A DNA stretch of 64,000 nt from Symsagittifera roscoffensis (Eukaryota; Xenacoelomorpha; Acoela; Convolutidae), in assembly GCF_963678635.1 (NCBI RefSeq), contig NC_087063.1, positions 70,517,617 to 70,581,616 of the forward strand, read 5' to 3'. Below the pieces are notes generated by a model. The model was not told the DNA's origin. It was given only the letters and a program-made list of their open reading frames with translations, and made no database searches. Made by a program: the position numbers and the translations under genes. Every line of letters starts with the position of its first letter. The stretch's first letter is position 1. Shown one piece after another: positions 59,675 to 64,000 of this stretch.

Positions 59675-60060
59675 TAGTGTTTTTAAGGCGCTCCTGGAGG
59701 TTTTTACGACATCAAGACTACGCAATCAAACCCACTTGACACAGCTCCGGGCTACATGCCCATTCTAGAGTACCGGTGGTGCGATTCAACGTGAACGTAT
59801 TCACCTTTTGGTTGTACCGCGTTAGCTTTTAAAGAAAACTTGAGAAAATTTCCCGGTGCGTTTTCCGAACGAGGTTTAGCTAACCGAGTAAGGGGGGTCA
59901 CTAGGGGGACAAAAAACGAGTAAAAGACAAAAAGCAAAACAAAAAACCATTAAACGAAAAAAATGGCCGTTGATGGAGGTCACGCTGCCGGGTTACACTC
60001 CCAGTTCAACTCCCAGTAGTAGCCAAATCGGCACAGGTTCATCGCGTCTCAAGGAGCTAC
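59675..60060 (+). other. Primer-site spacer and short leader of the older element
   Basis: TAGTGTTTTTA spacer, then AGGCGCTCCTGG (probable primer site, 59686-59697), then about 360 nt without ORF or the hairpin array seen in the giant element. No gag or pol is present between here and the SGNH remnant. Confidence 0.6.
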
Positions 60061-61074
60061 ATGACAGGTTGCAGTCGAGGGCTCGCGATGATTCAGCACA
60101 AGAAGAACGACCTCCCACCAGTCAGGAATGCAATTATTGCGAGTTATAAGAAAAACACAGATGGCGCCTATCACAGGCACAACCGCATAGACTGGGCAAC
60201 GGCACAACAGGCAAGGAGGGAATGCTTCCATGACGCGTCTTGGGCTGAATACTTCACACAGCCAAGAATACCAGAGGGTGCGGTCCACTTGATTATAGGG
60301 GACAGCCTCATACGAGTGCTGACGCAAATCCAGTCACATTGGCAAGTTGGAGTCTTGAGTTTTTCTGAAGCTGCAATGCCGGAGATGTTGGCGTCACTGG
60401 AGATGTTAGACATGGTGAAGATGTATACGGTCACTTTGATGATGGGGACCAATGACGTGTCCAGGGTGGAGTCGAGAAAGGTAATGAGGCGGCACGAAAA
60501 GATGAGTTGTATTCTTGAGGAGCTGAAGATTTATCTAGATCCCGCGATACTCACCATTTGCACTGTCCCATACAACATGAAGGCCGACCAACACGCGAGA
60601 GAGATGAATGAGAAAGTGCGCAATATCAACGAGATAATCAGACAGATCCAGCAGAGGAGCGTGCTCCCCGTGAGATTGTTGGACGTGCCCGATATGATGG
60701 AACGCTCCCTTCCGGATGATGCGTCTTCAGATGGCATCCACTTTGATAGGCCCAGGGGCATGGAGTGGCTAAATGGTGTCTTCCAGAGGCACATAAACAT
60801 TCTAGAGTCAGACATGCTGGAAACAGCCCATTTCATCTTTGGTCTACCCCCAATACCTCCCTTCTTTGCAACTGGGCCCTTACCTGGCCGACTGGGATCG
60901 AGAATCGACTCGAGAGATACCTCAAGGAGCAGCCGGACCAGACATCTGGGATCCACGCCGATTGAAGCAGAGGAGGCGGAGTCAACCACGCCTCAAAGCT
61001 CGGTGGTGTCTTCAGTGGTGCTGGTGGACAATAAGAAGGCGGAGAGACCGGCAGAGACGAGCAAGGCACGATAA
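60061..61074 (+). CDS. ORF4 homologue of the older element: SGNH hydrolase domain
   Basis: 337 aa from ATG 60061. HLIIGDSLIR (Ser codon 60304), MMGTNDVSR and SDGIHFDRPRG keep the catalytic Ser, Gly/Asn and Asp-His blocks. The sequence just upstream (RRECFHDASW) also aligns with ORF4 (RACLNDMSW). The N-terminal domain and coiled coil of ORF4 are missing. The frame ends at a TAA, and homology resumes in later frames, so this is the best-preserved piece of a pseudogene. Retention of every catalytic block in a diverged copy suggests the domain was under selection in the lineage. Confidence 0.75.
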   Translation: MTGCSRGLAMIQHKKNDLPPVRNAIIASYKKNTDGAYHRHNRIDWATAQQARRECFHDASWAEYFTQPRIPEGAVHLIIGDSLIRVLTQIQSHWQVGVLSFSEAAMPEMLASLEMLDMVKMYTVTLMMGTNDVSRVESRKVMRRHEKMSCILEELKIYLDPAILTICTVPYNMKADQHAREMNEKVRNINEIIRQIQQRSVLPVRLLDVPDMMERSLPDDASSDGIHFDRPRGMEWLNGVFQRHINILESDMLETAHFIFGLPPIPPFFATGPLPGRLGSRIDSRDTSRSSRTRHLGSTPIEAEEAESTTPQSSVVSSVVLVDNKKAERPAETSKAR

Positions 61075-63760
61075 CTAGAGATGGTGAAAAAGTTGGATCT
61101 GGAGGATTTAGCATGCAGGCAGAAGTTGGCGGAAGTCCTGGGGCTCAAGAACGTGCCACATGAAGACTTGAGTAGACACCACTGCGTGGACTGGTTAAAG
61201 GCCCACGAGGCACATTTCTCAAGAACCAAGACAATGTAGACAGCAGACTTAACTGGGATTCCGCAGAAGTCGATAATGGGACCAGTCAACTACAGGCCCC
61301 TCAAGCAGTTGGGGAGTCCAGGATTCATAGTGGAACCTCCCAAGCATCGAACGAGTATAGCCAGAATTAGGGTAGCGACTCCCGCACAGCTGAGAGTGGT
61401 GGAGAAGCTGCTTGAACCGAAAGACGAGAGGCTCCCAGATGCCGCATATGGAGGTCCAAAGCTGGCCGAAGATCCGGGATATGGTAAGCCCTGTGGAAGC
61501 TCACAGTTGGCCAAAACGTTGGCAGTGTATGATCAGATGCTGACTCTGGTGGTAGCAATTAAGTCGGAGTTGCCTTGCGAGCCTCAATTGTTGCTATTTG
61601 CGGGAATGAACGACCACCTGCACGCGGCATGGCCCCTGGAGCATCGGAATGGCGAGGCACCAACATCCAAGAAAATCTGGTAAGCGACCCAGACGTTGTT
61701 TGCCGCGATGAACGAGGTGCAGGAGTCGATGGCTTCTCGATTTGGACCCAAGACAAGAGTGGCATTTACGAAGTCCCCGGGCTACGCGAGTATGCCGCCT
61801 GCCTTGCAGTTTGTGTATGCAATGTTGATCTTGACTGCGGAAGGGAACGCGTGGTGGATACTTATGGCTGCTCCCAATTGCGAGCTGGATCCAATAAACT
61901 TGAGACTTCTTAAGTCGAAGTTGGCAGCGGCATGGGCAGATGTATCTCATGCGTTGAGGGGATTCTACGAATTGGCGGAGAATCTGATTGTGCTGGATGA
62001 AGTCCTTTGTTGAAGTGTCGAATCTCGCTCGGCAGCTAAAGTTCAATCCAGAGATAAGGGATGATCACCCGGTAATAAGCCACCTAACAGCCAGCCTGTG
62101 GTTTTGGAGCATTGATCTGACAATCACGAGCTCCACCAGTAAGGCGAGGGGACCGAGCAACGAAAAGAAAAATTTGGCTGCGGCCGAAAAGCAGTTGGAA
62201 TCGATGTGGTACCGCTTAAAGCAAGAGAGAGGCTGGTGGCCGTTTCTGACCCCAAAGCTTGAGAATGCCACAGACAAGACGCGGGAGAGTGCTCCACCTC
62301 TCATCAAACAGATATGGGAGTTTCTTGAGGGACAGCTGGAAGTGGCAGAAAACAGAGAGATGACGGTGGGAAGATTTGTCACGGCGGCAAATGAAGTCAC
62401 CATTGCAGGGTTCTGGAGGGAGCACGCGACGGGCGAGTTGAAGACCGGATAGAAACAGAAAATCTTGAGTTTCTTAAGCCCATGCTGGTAGAAGAATTAC
62501 ATGGGCAGAGTGTTCTATGCGGGGGATGCCATCTTCGATGCATTCAAGCAGGAATTACTAAATATGCCCATTAACCTTTTACTGGCCCTGTACTTGGTCT
62601 ACCTCAGGTATCTGTTCAACATGGTTCCGGCCTACATGTTCAGCAGGGGTGTGGAAACGCTCCGAATTGACGGATACTTAATGCTGGTACTCTTGACCAA
62701 TAGAGAACTGATGGCGTTTCATCGACTGATGAAGTATGGGGAACCGCTGTCGATAAGGAAGGCCCACCCAAGTGTGGAACCTTATTCATACAAGTGTGCT
62801 GCCGGGCTGAAGACGTTGCTGGTGGAGTATCTCCTAATGGAGAATTGGTACCTGATGGGCGAGGAGATAAATCCCAAGATGAGAGAAGAGTTGAAGGAGG
62901 CGAATGCAGGCATACCTCTCTTGACTGATTTCTGTTTGGGCATGAGATCTGACCCGTTAGGGGTGATTAGGGGGCTTGGAGAAGTCGTGACCTGTATCTA
63001 CGGGCCGGCGGTAACATAAGCCTTTCCTGATCCGCTCGCGGCGGCATATCGGCATTCAGTGGTGCACGTGAGCCTAATAAGTGTTCTAGATGGGACGGCG
63101 CTGAACTGGTGCAGGCAAAAAGAGTTGAGCGCGCGGATGACCGACACGGTACTCTCTGGGAAATTGAAGGACCCAGAGCTGATGGTGTTCAGTTTCCGGG
63201 GTTAACTGCAGTGCAGAATGGGTGGCAATTGTGAGGGTCCCATCGAGGCCTACCCCAAGTTCTGGAACTTGAATCCTGTGACAGGGGACAAGGAAGAAGT
63301 CTTGAAAATCCCGGCGTGGAAAGGGAGTTTTGAACTGGTGAAAAAAGAGTTGGAAATGATACTTGAGCGAGAAGTTCTGCCCACTACCCTCCCTGAATTC
63401 CCGATAGTCAGAAGAATGACCCTGGGGTTGAACAGCCCTTTAGTGGTCCCGTCCCTACACGCAAGAGCGACTGTGGAAAAGCAGCAAAAAGAGTTCAAGA
63501 ACAGTTGGGATCCCTTGTTCATTGGATATTCAGCCGCAGTTTATTTCCATACATGTGACATCACAATAAACTCGTGGACGACACAGGCAAAGAAGATGAG
63601 AGGCTCAATGCCCCCGAAGTTCGAGGTCCGGGACATCTTGAGGACGCTCGAGGAGGCTGGGCTGGACAACAAGCTGCCGATTTGGGACGATGGAAGAATG
63701 ATCGTGGAGGAGGGACACATTGCTCTGAAAGATGAGATGAAGTTCGCCACGAGGAAGTAG
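61075..63760 (+). pseudogene. Remainder of the ORF4 homologue, broken into several frames
   Basis: Pieces at 61276-61683 (LLLFAGMNDHL, matching VVVAGSNDHL), 61696-62013 (FTKSPGYASMPPALQFVYAM; ENLIVLDEVL), 61988-62452, 62501-63019 (NMPINLLLALYLVYLRYLF; CIYGPAV) and 63218-63760 (LGLNSPLVVP; INSW). They follow the order of giant-element ORF4 residues ~860-1500 and its shifted C-terminus. At least four stops or frameshifts separate them. Confidence 0.8.
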
Positions 63761-64000
63761 CGAGCGCCCTACGGATTGGAGGAGCTAGAGCTGAGACAAG
63801 AGGAAAGAAGCTTGATGCGGCAGGTCCCCTATATTTAGCCTTCACTTAATATAAGAAGCTGGACCCGGCAACACCCTCACCCTTATCGGTGGGCACCCCT
63901 AGAGATAAAAGAAGCCACCCCGTAGAGAGCAGATTCAGAGATGCACTAGAGAAATAACAGGCTGAGTCAGGGGAGGGGAGAGCATAGATGAGGCCCTCAG
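63761..64000 (+). other. Tail of the older element to the window edge
   Basis: GC-balanced DNA with no clear ORF. Its ORF5 and 3' LTR, if present, lie outside. Confidence 0.35.

Overview
The window looks like AT-rich invertebrate (metazoan) DNA dense in transposable elements. Host protein-coding genes are few, compact and all on the minus strand: the first coding exon of a WAVE-homology-domain (WASF/NHS-type) gene, an intronless mevalonate kinase, and an overlapping pair made of a METTL25-like methyltransferase and a small, probably mitochondrial protein. All four have a splice-acceptor-like AG only 4-22 nt upstream of the ATG. The METTL25 stop codon overlaps the next ATG as ATGA, with an acceptor-like AG just before it inside the upstream CDS. 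This suggests spliced-leader trans-splicing and operons, as in tunicates, flatworms and some other phyla. I cannot name the species; a tunicate is one reasonable guess.

Layout. 1-9.6 kb: WAVE-domain exon, a decayed integrase, and several copies of a ~0.2 kb MITE family (termini GGCTCTTTTTCC, 8-bp target duplications). 9.65-13.8 kb: a MITE split by a 3.9 kb Ty3/gypsy-type element with only 83-bp LTRs and a primer site complementary to its own LTR, which indicates Tf1-like self-priming. 13.8-33 kb: more MITEs, a decayed LINE, mevalonate kinase, tRNA-derived SINEs, two ~0.7 kb foldback elements, and the METTL25 operon.

33.5-64 kb is the most interesting part. A young, nearly intact giant LTR retrotransposon (33734-58094, 24.4 kb, 881-bp LTRs about 99% identical) has inserted into an LTR of an older related element. 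Its order is LTR, probable PBS, 3.1 kb highly structured leader, ORF1 (coiled-coil, Gag N-terminal-like), ORF2 (capsid, zinc knuckles, protease, RT, RNase H), one amber codon, ORF3 (integrase with a C-terminal macro-like domain), ORF4 (coiled coil plus complete SGNH/GDSL hydrolase motifs), ORF5 (1330 aa orphan), polypurine tract, LTR. The leader holds two tandem ~150-nt RNA domains whose stems differ by compensatory changes, and four ~68-nt hairpins closed by ACCCTCC/GGAGGGT.

The older element (33530-33733 and 58098 to the window end) has two head-to-tail LTRs, lacks gag-pol in its visible part, and keeps a decayed homologue of the SGNH ORF. The SGNH gene is therefore a long-standing part of this lineage. 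Domain names come from reading motifs by eye; no database search was run.
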